A DNA stretch of 64,000 nt from Parahoeflea alexandrii (GTDB lineage: Bacteria > Pseudomonadota > Alphaproteobacteria > Rhizobiales > Rhizobiaceae), in NCBI RefSeq assembly GCF_027214025.1, contig NZ_JAPWHB010000002.1, forward strand, positions 62,001-126,000, read 5' to 3'. Every line of letters begins with the position of its first letter. Position 1 is the first letter of the stretch. The notes under the pieces were generated by a model. That model did not search any database and had not been told where the DNA came from. It saw nothing but the letters and a program-made list of their open reading frames with translations. Below, in pieces: positions 1 through 8,781 of this stretch. Position numbers and translations under genes: made by a program.

Positions 1-124
1 CGGTGTTTCGATAGGAAAAGCGATTGGCGTCCGAACTGCAGGCGGCGGCGGAGCCCGCCAGGAGCGCAACACCAAGCAAACGAGTTACCGATGTGCCGGA
101 AACGACAGTCTGTCTGAGACGCAT
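1..124 (-). CDS. N-terminus of a lipoprotein, probably NlpD-like (LysM/M23) (partial)
   Basis: Only the first 41 codons are inside the window; the gene runs off the left edge. The start is ATG at 124 on the minus strand. The translation has a basic N-terminus (MRLR), a hydrophobic stretch and then LLAGSAAAC, with a candidate lipidation cysteine at residue 29 followed by SSDANRFSYRN. The -3 residue is Ala, so the lipobox is imperfect. In many alpha- and gammaproteobacteria a LysM/M23 murein-hydrolase activator lipoprotein (NlpD type) follows surE-pcm, which is the order seen here. The lipoprotein signal is read from sequence; the NlpD assignment is inferred from gene order only. Confidence 0.6.
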   Translation of the reverse strand, partial: MRLRQTVVSGTSVTRLLGVALLAGSAAACSSDANRFSYRNT

Positions 125-229
125 AACACTACCCAATCAACGCAAAACCAACTGGGATGATTAAAGCGCGTTAGTGTTACTCATCGGTTAAGGCGGCTAA
201 AATCGGTGCTTTTTGTGATGATTTATGCC

Positions 230-883
230 TCAAAGCGCAGCTGCAACACCCGGGATGAAAGCCCTGTAAGGCACCGCGAAAAGGTCCTCGCGTTCAAAAC
301 GGCTGCCGATCTTGGTCAGGCGCACCATCTGCGCCCGCCCATTCTCCTGAAGGATGGGCGCCAGCATGACGCCCCCCGACGCCAGTTGATCGACAAACTG
401 GCGCGGCATGCCGTCAAAGGCGCACGTGGCAATGATCCGATCGAAGCTGCCCTCCCCGTTCATGCCCTTCAACCCATCCGCCTGACGCGAAACGACATTG
501 CCAAGCCCGAGATGGCCAAAGCGCTGCTGCGCCAGCTGGACCAGCGTCTTGTAACGGTCGACTGTCACCACCCGCTCGGCCAGCCGCGCCGCAACCGCCG
601 CCAGAAAACCGCTTCCCGTCCCGAGATCGAGCACCCGGTGACCCGCCTCGATCGCCGCAGCCATGATCAGCCTCGCAACCAGGTCGGCGCTTTCGGCGAA
701 ACTGCCGCAATCGATCGGCACCAGGCGGTCCTGGTAGGCGGCATCGGAGTAAGCGGCGGAAAAAAACAGCGTCCGCGGAGTCTGCTCAAGCGCCGTCAGC
801 AACGCCTTGTCAGCCAGACCCTCGGCCCTGAGGCGCAGGAAAAGTCCCGCGAACCCCTCCTTCTCCGCCAGCCGCGCATTCAT
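230..883 (-). CDS. pcm: Protein-L-isoaspartate O-methyltransferase
   Basis: The 217-residue protein transfers a methyl group from S-adenosylmethionine to L-isoaspartyl residues in damaged proteins, starting their repair. The SAM-binding motif I (VLDLGTGSGF) is at residues 84-93, and the family block GTGSGFLAAVAARLAERVV is easily recognised. Length is normal for the family. It starts 3 bp after the surE stop, so the two are certainly co-transcribed, and the lipoprotein gene follows after about 105 bp. This surE-pcm pairing is a classic stationary-phase survival pair. A second, more divergent methyltransferase of this fold lies at 25297-25971. Confidence 0.93.
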   Translation of the reverse strand: MNARLAEKEGFAGLFLRLRAEGLADKALLTALEQTPRTLFFSAAYSDAAYQDRLVPIDCGSFAESADLVARLIMAAAIEAGHRVLDLGTGSGFLAAVAARLAERVVTVDRYKTLVQLAQQRFGHLGLGNVVSRQADGLKGMNGEGSFDRIIATCAFDGMPRQFVDQLASGGVMLAPILQENGRAQMVRLTKIGSRFEREDLFAVPYRAFIPGVAAAL

Positions 884-886
884 CGC

Positions 887-1645
887 TCAGTCTTCCAGCC
901 TTTTGGCAATCAGTTCCTGAACCGCATGATTGGTCAGGTCCAGCTTCAGCGGCGTCACCGAAATGTAGCCGTTCGAGATGGCCTTGATGTCGCTGTTGGC
1001 TTCCGGAGAGAAATCACGGCGGCCGAATTTCAGCCAGAAATAGGGAAAGCCGCGGCCGTCGTGACGTTCCTCGATCGAAAGACCGTGCGTCATCTGCCCC
1101 TGGTCGGTCACGATCACACCCTTGACCTCATCGGCCGGGCAATTCGGGAAATTGACATTGAGCAGCGTGCCTGCCGGAAGATCGATCTTCACCAGCTTCT
1201 TGAGAAGATCCGGCGCAAGGGTCTCGACCACGTCCCACGGGACGATGCGGCCATTGACGAAATTGTAGGCCTGACTGATGGCGATCGAGCGGACGCCGAG
1301 CAGCGTGCCTTCCATGGCGCCGGCCACCGTGCCCGAGTAGGTCACGTCATCGGCGACATTCTGGCCCGAATTCACCCCCGAGAGCACCAGGTCCGGCGCC
1401 TCGTCCATCAGGCTCCGGATCGCCATGATGACGCAATCAGTCGGCGTGCCGCGCAGCGCATAGGTCTTGTCGCGGACCTTGCGCAGCCTGAGCGGCTCCG
1501 ACAGGGTCAGTGAATGCGCAAGCCCGCTCTGGTCGGTTTCAGGCGCAACGATCCAGACGTCGTCCGAAAGTGTGCGGGCAATGCGCTCGAGCACCTCAAG
1601 CCCCTCGGCATGGATGCCGTCGTCATTGGTGATGAGTATGCGCAT
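887..1645 (-). CDS. surE: 5'/3'-nucleotidase SurE
   Basis: SurE is a metal-dependent phosphatase acting on nucleoside 5'- and 3'-monophosphates. The N-terminus [10 protein letters not shown] carries the metal-binding Asp8/Asp9 pair. The GTPTDC block is at 66-71 and the SGVNSGQN block at 89-96; all three are SurE hallmarks. Length (252) is normal. A good ribosome site (AGGAGAG) precedes the ATG. It lies 25 bp downstream of serS and 3 bp upstream of pcm in one operon-like run on the minus strand. Confidence 0.96.
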   Translation of the reverse strand: MRILITNDDGIHAEGLEVLERIARTLSDDVWIVAPETDQSGLAHSLTLSEPLRLRKVRDKTYALRGTPTDCVIMAIRSLMDEAPDLVLSGVNSGQNVADDVTYSGTVAGAMEGTLLGVRSIAISQAYNFVNGRIVPWDVVETLAPDLLKKLVKIDLPAGTLLNVNFPNCPADEVKGVIVTDQGQMTHGLSIEERHDGRGFPYFWLKFGRRDFSPEANSDIKAISNGYISVTPLKLDLTNHAVQELIAKRLED

Positions 1646-1670
1646 TGCCTGCTCTCCTGAAATAAATAAA

Positions 1671-2954
1671 CTAGGACGCTTTCTCGATCTTCGTGAGCCC
1701 GCCCATGTAGGGACGCAGCACGTCAGGCACGGTGATCGAGCCGTCGGCGTTCTGGTAGTTTTCCATGACGGCGATCAGCGCGCGACCGACGGCCACACCG
1801 GACCCGTTCAGGGTATGGACGAAGCGCGTGGCCTTGTCCCCAGCCTTGCGGCAGCGCGCATTCATCCGCCGCGCCTGGAAATCGCCGCACACCGAGCAGG
1901 ACGAGATCTCGCGGTAGGCTTTCTGCCCGGGCAGCCAAACTTCGATGTCATAGGTCTTGCGCGCACCAAACCCCATGTCGCCGGTGCACAGCACGATGGT
2001 GCGGAAATGCAGTCCCAGACCCTTCAGCACGGCCTCGGCGCTCGCGGTCATCCGCTCGTGCTCCTCGAGCGAGGTATCGGGCGAAGTCACGGAGACCAGT
2101 TCCACCTTGGTGAACTGGTGCTGGCGCAGCATGCCACGCGTGTCGCGGCCGGCAGATCCGGCCTCCGAACGGAAGCATGCCGTTTGCGCCACGTAGCGCT
2201 TGGGCAGCTCTTCTTCGGCAAGGATCTCGCCGGCGGCCATGTAGGTCAGCGGCACTTCCGCGGTCGGAATCAGCCAGCGGCCATCGGTTGTGCGGAACAG
2301 ATCATCGCCGAACTTGGGCAGCTTGTCGGTGCCATAGGCCGCCGCGTCGTTGACCATCAGCGGTGGATTGACTTCCGTGTAGCCATGCTCGCCGGTGTGG
2401 AGATCGAGCATGTACTGACCAAGCGCGCGCTCGAGACGCGCAAGCGCGCCCGACAGGATGGTGAACCTGGCGCCCGACATCTTTGCCGCACGCTCGAAAT
2501 CCATCATCCCCAGCGCTTCGCCAAGCTCGAAATGTTCCTTGGTCTCGAAACCGAGATCGGGCTTCAAGCCGGAAACCCGGATCTCGACATTGTCGCTCTC
2601 GTCACGGCCCACCGGCACATCCTCGAGCGGGATGTTGGGCAGCACCGACAGCGCATGCTTGAGCGCTTCGTCGAGTTCGCGCTCTTTGGCCTCGCCGGCC
2701 TGCAGTTCGTCCTTGAGCTTGGCGACTTCCGCCTTCAGGCTGTCGGCCGCGGCCTGGTCCTTGGCGGCCATGGCCTTGCCGATTTCCTTCGAAGCGGCGT
2801 TGCGGCGCTCCTGCAGCGCCTGCAGCGCACCAACATGGCTCCGGCGCGCTTCATCGAGAGCGATCAGCTGTCCGGATTGCGCCTCAGCGCCCCGCTTGGC
2901 CAGCGCCGCGTCAAGAGCTTCGGGGTTCTCACGTATCCATTTGATGTCAAGCAT
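1671..2954 (-). CDS. serS: Serine--tRNA ligase
   Basis: Charges tRNA-Ser (and tRNA-Sec where present) with serine in the cytoplasm. The 427-residue protein has the N-terminal helical hairpin arm (about residues 1-110, starting [12 protein letters not shown]) that grips the long variable arm of tRNA-Ser, followed by a class II catalytic core. Motif 2 is visible as FRSEAG...[10 protein letters not shown] and motif 3 as [12 protein letters not shown] near the C-terminus. It sits between tatC and surE, an arrangement common in rhizobia. Identification is secure. Confidence 0.97.
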   Translation of the reverse strand: MLDIKWIRENPEALDAALAKRGAEAQSGQLIALDEARRSHVGALQALQERRNAASKEIGKAMAAKDQAAADSLKAEVAKLKDELQAGEAKERELDEALKHALSVLPNIPLEDVPVGRDESDNVEIRVSGLKPDLGFETKEHFELGEALGMMDFERAAKMSGARFTILSGALARLERALGQYMLDLHTGEHGYTEVNPPLMVNDAAAYGTDKLPKFGDDLFRTTDGRWLIPTAEVPLTYMAAGEILAEEELPKRYVAQTACFRSEAGSAGRDTRGMLRQHQFTKVELVSVTSPDTSLEEHERMTASAEAVLKGLGLHFRTIVLCTGDMGFGARKTYDIEVWLPGQKAYREISSCSVCGDFQARRMNARCRKAGDKATRFVHTLNGSGVAVGRALIAVMENYQNADGSITVPDVLRPYMGGLTKIEKAS

Positions 2955-3035
2955 GGCAGGTTCCGGTACTTAAATGGCAGCGCCTGACCCGCAACCGTGC
3001 CGTCAGACGGCACAGCCTTCACATCAATCCGGAGC

Positions 3036-3872
3036 TCAGGCGTCCCGATCGGCATCGGTGGCCGCCGCCGATGCTGAATCAGCTTCCGCCAAGGCCGCAT
3101 TGGCTGCGCGCTGGCGCTCCACGAGTCGGGCGCAATAGATGGCAATCTCGTAAAGAAGGATGGTTGGCAGCGCAAGCCCGATCTGGGAGACCGGGTCCGG
3201 CGGCGTCAGGATGGCGGCCGCGATGAAGGCGGCAACGATGGCATATTTTCGCTTATCCTTCAGCCCCTCACTGCTGACCAGCCCGACACGCGCCAGCAAC
3301 GTGGTCACCACCGGCAACTGGAACACCAGACCGAAGGCGAAGATCAGGGTCATGATCAGCCCGAGATACTCCGAGACCTTGGGAAGCAGCATGATCGAGG
3401 CCTCGCCGGATCCGCCCACCTGCTCCATCGACAGAAAGAACCACATCACCATCGGCGTGAAGAAGAAATAGACCAGCGCCGCCCCCAACAGAAACAGAAT
3501 CGGCGACGCGATCAGGAACGGCAGGAAGGCGCCCCGCTCGTTCTTGTAAAGCCCCGGCGCCACGAATTTGTAGATCTGCGCGGCAATAATCGGAAACGCC
3601 AGCACAAGCCCGCCGAACATGCCGATCTTGATCTGGGTGAAGAAGAACTCCTGCGGCGCCGTGTAGATCAACTCGATCTTGCGATCGGTCATACCGGCCC
3701 AGTCGACGGCCCAGGTAAACGGCTGGACGAGCAGGTTGAACAACGGTTTCGCAAAGGAGAAGCACAACAGGAAGGCCACGAAGAAGGCGCCAATCGCCCA
3801 CATCAGGCGATTGCGCAACTCCATCAGGTGCGCCATCAGCGGCTGCGGCTTGTCATCGATGTCGTCGGTCAC
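3036..3872 (-). CDS. tatC: Sec-independent protein translocase subunit TatC
   Basis: TatC is the core membrane receptor for twin-arginine signal peptides. The 278 residues hold about six transmembrane segments (roughly 24-40, 82-101, 118-140, 167-187, 211-223, 231-248). Family blocks seen are HLMELRNRL (15-23), APQEFFFTQIK (72-82), FVAPGLYKNER (103-113) and LTPPDPVSQ (222-230). The start codon overlaps the tatB stop by four bases (ATGA), indicating translational coupling. The Ala-rich cytoplasmic tail is short. A likely client in this window is the Tat-signal CpdB at 45773. Confidence 0.97.
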   Translation of the reverse strand: MTDDIDDKPQPLMAHLMELRNRLMWAIGAFFVAFLLCFSFAKPLFNLLVQPFTWAVDWAGMTDRKIELIYTAPQEFFFTQIKIGMFGGLVLAFPIIAAQIYKFVAPGLYKNERGAFLPFLIASPILFLLGAALVYFFFTPMVMWFFLSMEQVGGSGEASIMLLPKVSEYLGLIMTLIFAFGLVFQLPVVTTLLARVGLVSSEGLKDKRKYAIVAAFIAAAILTPPDPVSQIGLALPTILLYEIAIYCARLVERQRAANAALAEADSASAAATDADRDA

Positions 3873-4576
3873 GCCTGGCCCTCGCCTTGCTTGGGTTTCT
3901 TGGCGCGAGGCGCACTTTTGGCCGCAGCCGGCTTCTCTGGCGCTTTCGCCGTGGTGCTCGCGGTCGTGGTCTTTGTCGCTGATTTGGGCGCTGCGGATTT
4001 GGATTTGGGGGCTGCAGCTTTCGGAGCCGCGGCCGCCTTTGCCTTTGCAGGCGCGGCTTTCACGGAAGCCGCGGACTTGGCGGTCTTCGTCGCTGCCGGC
4101 TTGGCCGCAGGCTCTTTCGCCGCAGCAGCGGGCTTGGAAGCGGATTTGTCCGAAACCTCGGAGGTCTTTGCCGCCGGCATGTCCGGCTTGAACTCGGGTG
4201 GACCATCCGCAAGCTTCATCGTCGGCTCGGGAGCCGACATCTTCGGCGGCTCCTGCGGTGTCGATGAAGGTGTATTGACCGCTTTTTCCAGGTCCGCCTT
4301 GATGTCCTTTGCCGTGTCCTTGAGCGGATTCACGGCATCGCGAATGCTCTGCATCGGATTGAGCTTGCGCGCGTCGTCAAACGTCTTCTTGACGTCGTCG
4401 AGCTCCGCTTCACGCAACGCCTCGTCGAACTGCCCGCGAAACTCCGAAGCCATGCCCCGGAGTTTCTTGGTGGTTCGCCCGAAGGCACGCAGCATGGGTG
4501 GCAGGTCCTTCGGACCAACCACGATGATCAGCACAATGGCTACGACCAGAAGCTCCGGCCAACCGATGTCGAACAT
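3869..4576 (-). CDS. tatB: Sec-independent protein translocase subunit TatB
   Basis: TatB binds TatC and passes folded precursors to TatA. An N-terminal membrane anchor (about residues 4-20, MFDIGWPELLVVAIVLIIVV) is followed by the GPKDLPPMLRAFG hinge and amphipathic helix typical of the family. The 235-residue length is above the usual range (about 130-180 in many bacteria) because of a long tail from about residue 120 that is very rich in Ala, Lys, Pro and Thr. The tail looks disordered and basic. The gene lies 41 bp after tatA and overlaps tatC by four bases. Confidence 0.93.
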   Translation of the reverse strand: MFDIGWPELLVVAIVLIIVVGPKDLPPMLRAFGRTTKKLRGMASEFRGQFDEALREAELDDVKKTFDDARKLNPMQSIRDAVNPLKDTAKDIKADLEKAVNTPSSTPQEPPKMSAPEPTMKLADGPPEFKPDMPAAKTSEVSDKSASKPAAAAKEPAAKPAATKTAKSAASVKAAPAKAKAAAAPKAAAPKSKSAAPKSATKTTTASTTAKAPEKPAAAKSAPRAKKPKQGEGQA

Positions 4577-4617
4577 TCAGGCGTCTCCTCACCCGTCAGG
4601 GCAACGGGATTGGGATA

Positions 4618-4821
4618 TCAGCCGCGATCCTTGGCTTCTTCGGCCTTGCTTTCGACGGTCTTGGTTTCGGCTGGCGGGGTTTCGTCCTCGCCCATGCCTT
4701 TTTTGAAGCTCTTGATACCCTTGGCAACATCGCCCATCAGTTCCGGGATCTTGCCGCGGCCGAAAAGAAGCAGAACGACGACCAGAACGATTAGCCAATG
4801 CCAAATGCTGAATGAACCCAT
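4618..4821 (-). CDS. tatA: Sec-independent protein translocase subunit TatA
   Basis: TatA oligomerises to form the Tat protein-conducting element. This 67-residue protein has one short N-terminal membrane helix ([15 protein letters not shown]), the conserved FGRGKIPEL hinge, an amphipathic helix ([17 protein letters not shown]) and a charged tail. Size and layout are typical. It is first of the tatABC operon on the minus strand. Its upstream neighbour is an ABC ATPase rather than scpB, which usually precedes tatA directly in rhizobia. Confidence 0.96.
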   Translation of the reverse strand: MGSFSIWHWLIVLVVVLLLFGRGKIPELMGDVAKGIKSFKKGMGEDETPPAETKTVESKAEEAKDRG

Positions 4822-4859
4822 GATACTCTCCTGTATGCACCTACCCTGATTTAGGGTGT

Positions 4860-5984
4860 TTATCCGCTTCTTTCAAACACCAAAATGTCACGCTCGTTGA
4901 CGGTAACCGATACGTCGCGGACGCCGCCCCTCAATTGACCTGCGCGAATGCGCGCGTCAATCGGGTTTTCTCCGCCCGCAACCACCACCGTCACCAATTC
5001 CTCCACTCCGAGGAATCGCCGCGCCACAATCCGTGCCGACACGCCACAAGGCGTTTCCGTAACTTCAACGCCCGGAAGCCTTATGGCAATCGAGACGTTA
5101 GCACCATCTCTAAAACCCCTTGCCGCCACCGGACCCAGCGGCGTCGGCGCGGATTCGCTCGAAACCGTGCTCTCGAAGATGTTGATTTCAGAAAAGAATC
5201 CGGCCGCAAAAAGATTGGCCGGACGATGGTAGAGGTCTTCCGCCGTGCCGACCTGTTCCAGTGCGCCATCCTTCAGGAGCGCAATCCGGTCGCCCATCCG
5301 CATGGCTTCCTCGGCATCATGGGTGACCACGATGGCAGTGGCCCGCGCCTCGCGCAGGATCGCCAGCGTCTCGGCCCTGACACTGTCCTTGAGCCGCGAA
5401 TCGAGACCGGAAAACGGCTCATCCATCAGCAACACCGCCGGCCTTGGCGCCAGCGCCCGCGCCAGCGCCACGCGCTGCTGTTCGCCGCCCGACAGCGCAT
5501 GCGGGTAATTGTCGGCGTAATGCACCATGCCTACGCGGTCGAGGGCGGCGAGCGCTTCCCGCTTCGCATCCGCACTCGACAACGCGGTCAGTCCGAATTT
5601 CACATTGTCGAGGATGGTCAGGTGCGGAAACAGCGCGAAATCCTGGAACATCAGGCCGATGCCACGCCGTTCGGGCGGCAGGTTGACCTGAGGCCCGGCG
5701 ATCTCGCGGTCGTTGAGCAGCAGCCGTCCGCGGTGCAAGGGCTCGATCCCCGCCGCTAGCCTCAAGAGAGTTGTCTTGCCCGAGCCCGACGGGCCGAGCA
5801 GGCACAGCACCTCGCCTGGTTCCGCCGCCAGCGTCACGCCGCGCAGTGTCGGAAGCTCACCATAGGAATGATGAACATCCTCGAAGGCCAGACGCGCGGC
5901 AAAGGTAACACCGGCCGTCCTGCGCGCGATCGCCGTTCTTGTCTGCTGTGTAACGATGGTCGGAACCCTTGCAATCAGCTTCAA
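4860..5984 (-). CDS. ABC transporter ATP-binding protein (FbpC/PotA-like), no ATG start
   Basis: An importer-type ATPase of the CUT1/FbpC/PotA class. Walker A (GPSGSGKT) is at 64-71, the Q-loop Gln at 114, signature LSGGEQQ at 164-170, Walker B (VLLMDEP) at 184-190 and the H-loop His at 222. Residues from about 260 form a TOBE-like regulatory region. No permease or binding-protein gene is nearby, so the substrate is unknown; iron, polyamine or sulfate are family possibilities. The reading frame has no ATG or GTG before the conserved core; the first possible start is TTG at 5984, with a poor ribosome site, so the true start is uncertain. It separates scpB (29 bp upstream) from tatA (38 bp downstream). 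Confidence 0.85.
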   Translation of the reverse strand: MKLIARVPTIVTQQTRTAIARRTAGVTFAARLAFEDVHHSYGELPTLRGVTLAAEPGEVLCLLGPSGSGKTTLLRLAAGIEPLHRGRLLLNDREIAGPQVNLPPERRGIGLMFQDFALFPHLTILDNVKFGLTALSSADAKREALAALDRVGMVHYADNYPHALSGGEQQRVALARALAPRPAVLLMDEPFSGLDSRLKDSVRAETLAILREARATAIVVTHDAEEAMRMGDRIALLKDGALEQVGTAEDLYHRPANLFAAGFFSEINIFESTVSSESAPTPLGPVAARGFRDGANVSIAIRLPGVEVTETPCGVSARIVARRFLGVEELVTVVVAGGENPIDARIRAGQLRGGVRDVSVTVNERDILVFERSG

Positions 5985-6013
5985 GCGCCCCGGAAAGTTC
6001 CGGGACCGGACGC

Positions 6014-6772
6014 TTAGTCCTCCGCTTCACCCATCGGTGTCAAGAGACCGAGCTCTTCCAGGTCCATTTGGGTGATCGGATCTTCGTCCTCGGTCAGTTC
6101 GTCGCCGGAAGGCAGAAGCGGCGGCTGGAAGTTCGAAGGCACCCGTCCCGACAGCAGACCCGCGCCCTTGAGCTCGTCCATTCCGGGCAGGTCGCGCAAG
6201 TCTTCAAGGCCGAAATGATCGAGAAACGCCATCGTCGTGCCGTAGGTCACCGGTCGGCCCGGCGACCGCCGCCGGCCGCGCATCTTCACCCAGCCTGTCT
6301 CCAGAAGCACATCCAGCGTCCCCTTGGAGGTCGCCACGCCGCGCACATCCTCGATCTCCGCCCGCGTCACCGGCTGGTGATAGGCGATGGTCGAAAGCAC
6401 TTCGAGGCCGGCACGCGACAGTTTCTTCACCTCTGTCTCGTCCTGCCGGATCAGGAAACCCAGATCGGCCGCTGTCCGGAACGCCCAGGCATCGCCGATC
6501 CGGACCAGATTGACCCCACGCGAGGCATAGCGCTCGGCCAGCCGCTCCATCACCACTCTTACGGGCGTGTCCTGCGGCAGCTTGCCGGCAATCAGTTTCT
6601 CCGCAACCGGTTCGCTCGAGGCAAACACCAGTGCTTCGGCGACGCGTTCCGCCTCATGCAGGGCACGATCCTTGAGCGCATCCAGGGCGTCCGATCCCAT
6701 CACATTGTCCTCTGCGTCATCCGCTTCCGCCCCGAAGGCGAACGCGGTGCTGTGGCCCGGGTCCATTGTCAT
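6014..6772 (-). CDS. scpB: Segregation and condensation protein B
   Basis: ScpB forms the Smc-ScpA-ScpB condensin that organises and segregates the chromosome. The 252-residue protein shows the tandem winged-helix features of the family: LEVLSTIAYHQPVTRAEIEDVRGV and the block around GRRRSPGRPVTYGTT. It overlaps the scpA stop by four bases (ATGA). The N-terminus (about residues 1-30) is an unconserved extension and the C-terminus is acidic. Confidence 0.95.
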   Translation of the reverse strand: MTMDPGHSTAFAFGAEADDAEDNVMGSDALDALKDRALHEAERVAEALVFASSEPVAEKLIAGKLPQDTPVRVVMERLAERYASRGVNLVRIGDAWAFRTAADLGFLIRQDETEVKKLSRAGLEVLSTIAYHQPVTRAEIEDVRGVATSKGTLDVLLETGWVKMRGRRRSPGRPVTYGTTMAFLDHFGLEDLRDLPGMDELKGAGLLSGRVPSNFQPPLLPSGDELTEDEDPITQMDLEELGLLTPMGEAED

Positions 6773-7632
6773 GCTTTGCTCCCTGCGCTGACGGCAGCGT
6801 GTTGCGGCCGTCGCATGAAGATTGGCTGGAACGCGCCATCCTGACGAATTTCAAGCCGCCCTTCCCGAACCATCTCGAGACTGGCGGCAAACGAGCTGGC
6901 GATCGCCGTAGTCCGCTCTTCCGGATCGGACAGATAGCGCAGCAGATACTGGTCGAGCGCGGTCCAGTCCGCGAGCTCGCCGATCAGCCGGAACAGGATC
7001 ACCCGGGCATCGCTGAGCGACCAGACGCGCCGGCGCGAAATCGTCACCTGGGTAATGGTCTGGCGCTGCTTCTGGGCAGCATAGGCCGTCAGGAGGTCGT
7101 AAAGCGTCGCGTCGAAGTTTGACGTCTTGTCGATCACCATCGGTTCGGGCGCGCCGCGCGCGAATACGTCGCGGCCCAACCGGTTGCGGTTGACCAGCCG
7201 CGTCGCGGCTTCCCGCATCGCTTCCAGCCGCTTGAGCCGGAAGGCGAGCTGTGCCGCCATTTCCTCGCCACTCGGCTCGTCGCCCTTGGATGCCTGCGGG
7301 ATCAGCAGCTTTGACTTGAGATAGGCGAGCCAGGCCGCCATCACCAGGTAATCGGCCGCAAGCTCGAGTCTGAGCGCGCGGGCCTTTTCGACGAATTGCA
7401 GATATTGTTCGGCCAGCGCCAGCACCGAAATCCGCGCCAGGTCCACCCGCTGGGTGCGCGCCAGATGCAGCAGCAGATCGAGCGGTCCTTCAAAGCCCGC
7501 GACATCGATCACCAGCGCCGGATCACCGGTTGCCCGGTCAGCAGCGGCATCTTCCCACATGACGTCCATGGGCGTCCTGCCCTGGGCCGTCTTGCCGGGA
7601 TTGCCAGCGCTTTGCCGGTTGCCGTTGTTCAC
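6769..7632 (-). CDS. scpA: Segregation and condensation protein A
   Basis: Kleisin subunit of the Smc-ScpAB condensin. The core starts at FEGPLDLLLHLARTQRVDLARISVLALAEQYL, the diagnostic ScpA N-terminal block that contacts Smc, and is followed by the YLVMAAWLAYLKSKLLIP helix. The 287-residue length is normal for alphaproteobacteria. The start is GTG at 7632; an ATG at codon 22 is an alternative. It sits 24 bp behind nagZ and overlaps scpB by four bases, so nagZ-scpA-scpB look like one operon. Confidence 0.95.
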   Translation of the reverse strand: MNNGNRQSAGNPGKTAQGRTPMDVMWEDAAADRATGDPALVIDVAGFEGPLDLLLHLARTQRVDLARISVLALAEQYLQFVEKARALRLELAADYLVMAAWLAYLKSKLLIPQASKGDEPSGEEMAAQLAFRLKRLEAMREAATRLVNRNRLGRDVFARGAPEPMVIDKTSNFDATLYDLLTAYAAQKQRQTITQVTISRRRVWSLSDARVILFRLIGELADWTALDQYLLRYLSDPEERTTAIASSFAASLEMVREGRLEIRQDGAFQPIFMRRPQHAAVSAGSKA

Positions 7633-7656
7633 ACCTGCCGCCTTTCACATCTGGGG

Positions 7657-8673
7657 TTAGGAGGCCGCCATCAACCCCTCGAATTCATCACGCAATGCTG
7701 CCTCGTCGCTGTCATCGGGAGCACGGAATGCCGCCATGACGCTCCTGGCGCGCCGCAGGCTCTCGCCGCTGAGCTCCGGGGTGACCGACGCCACCGCTTC
7801 CATTTCGGCCCGATCGCCATTGCAGTGCAATGTGACATCGCATCCCGCGGCAAGAATTGCACTGGTCCTTGTGGCGAAATCCCCAGAAAGCGCGTTCATC
7901 GACACATCGTCGGACATTAAAAGCCCGTCAAAGCCGATTTCGCCGCGGATCACCTCGTCGACCACGCGACGCGACGTCGTCGCCGGATTATCCGGGTCTA
8001 TATCAGTAAACACCACATGCGCCGACATCGCCATCACCTCGCCGGCAAGCGCCTTGAACGGAACGAAGTCACGCGCCGACAGTTCCGCCCGGGATGCCTG
8101 AACACGCGGCAATTCGTAATGCGTGTCGGCACCTGCGCGTCCGTGTCCGGGAATATGCTTGATCACCGGCAACATCCCGCCTGCCTTCAGCCCTTCCGCG
8201 GCCGCAGCACCGAGGGTGCAGACCACGTCCGGCGTGATCCCGTAGGCACGGCTGCCGATCACCTCGTGTCCGCCAGGCGAAGGCACATCCAGCACCGGCA
8301 GGCAGTCGACGCTGATCCCGAGCGGGTAAAGATCGAAGGCATGCAGCCGCGACATGATCCATGTCGCCCGCAGGCCGGCATCCCGGTTGGCCAGGTAAAG
8401 CGCGCCGAGATCCGCCCCGGACGGATATTGCGGCACCAGCGGCGGCTTGAACCGCTGCACCCGCCCGCCTTCCTGGTCGATCAGCACCGGCGCGTCAGGC
8501 CGTCCAACGCTTTCGCGCAGGCTGGCAGTCAGATCCGCGACCTGGGCAAGACTTGCGATGTTGCGGCCGAAGAGAATGAAACCCCATGGCCGTGTATCGG
8601 CAAAGAAGGCTGCTTCCTCGGCAAGAAGCTCAGGTCCCGCGCATCCGAATATGACTGCTTTTGATTCGCTCAT
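7657..8673 (-). CDS. nagZ: Beta-N-acetylhexosaminidase (GH3), peptidoglycan recycling
   Basis: NagZ removes N-acetylglucosamine from anhydro-muropeptides in the cytoplasm, a step in murein recycling that also feeds AmpC signalling in some bacteria. Glycoside hydrolase family 3 motifs are clear: DQEGGRVQR (66-74), KHIPGHG (172-178) with the catalytic Asp183/His185 dyad in ADTH, and the nucleophile motif SDDVSM from 254. Length 338 is typical. A terminator precedes it, so transcription of nagZ-scpAB probably starts in the 108-bp gap after the SPOR gene. Confidence 0.96.
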   Translation of the reverse strand: MSESKAVIFGCAGPELLAEEAAFFADTRPWGFILFGRNIASLAQVADLTASLRESVGRPDAPVLIDQEGGRVQRFKPPLVPQYPSGADLGALYLANRDAGLRATWIMSRLHAFDLYPLGISVDCLPVLDVPSPGGHEVIGSRAYGITPDVVCTLGAAAAEGLKAGGMLPVIKHIPGHGRAGADTHYELPRVQASRAELSARDFVPFKALAGEVMAMSAHVVFTDIDPDNPATTSRRVVDEVIRGEIGFDGLLMSDDVSMNALSGDFATRTSAILAAGCDVTLHCNGDRAEMEAVASVTPELSGESLRRARSVMAAFRAPDDSDEAALRDEFEGLMAAS

Positions 8674-8735
8674 GGCGCAATGGTAGTCGAACTGCGGGCA
8701 TTTGACAGTCAGGCATCACCGGAAGAGCCGACATG

Positions 8736-8762
8736 AAAAGGCCGCGCATCCTGTGCGCGGCC
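8736..8762 (-). terminator. Rho-independent terminator after the SPOR gene
   Basis: On the minus strand GGCCGCGCA pairs perfectly with TGCGCGGCC across a 5-nt loop and is followed by TTTTC. It lies just past the stop codon of the SPOR-domain gene and before nagZ. Confidence 0.8.
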
Positions 8763-8781
8763 CCCTTGTTTCAGCGCGCAA

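Noticed and set aside
206-2987. Two overlapping long plus-strand frames (206-1513, 1467-2987)
   Set aside because: They cover pcm, surE and serS in antisense and show only low-information Arg/His-rich sequence.
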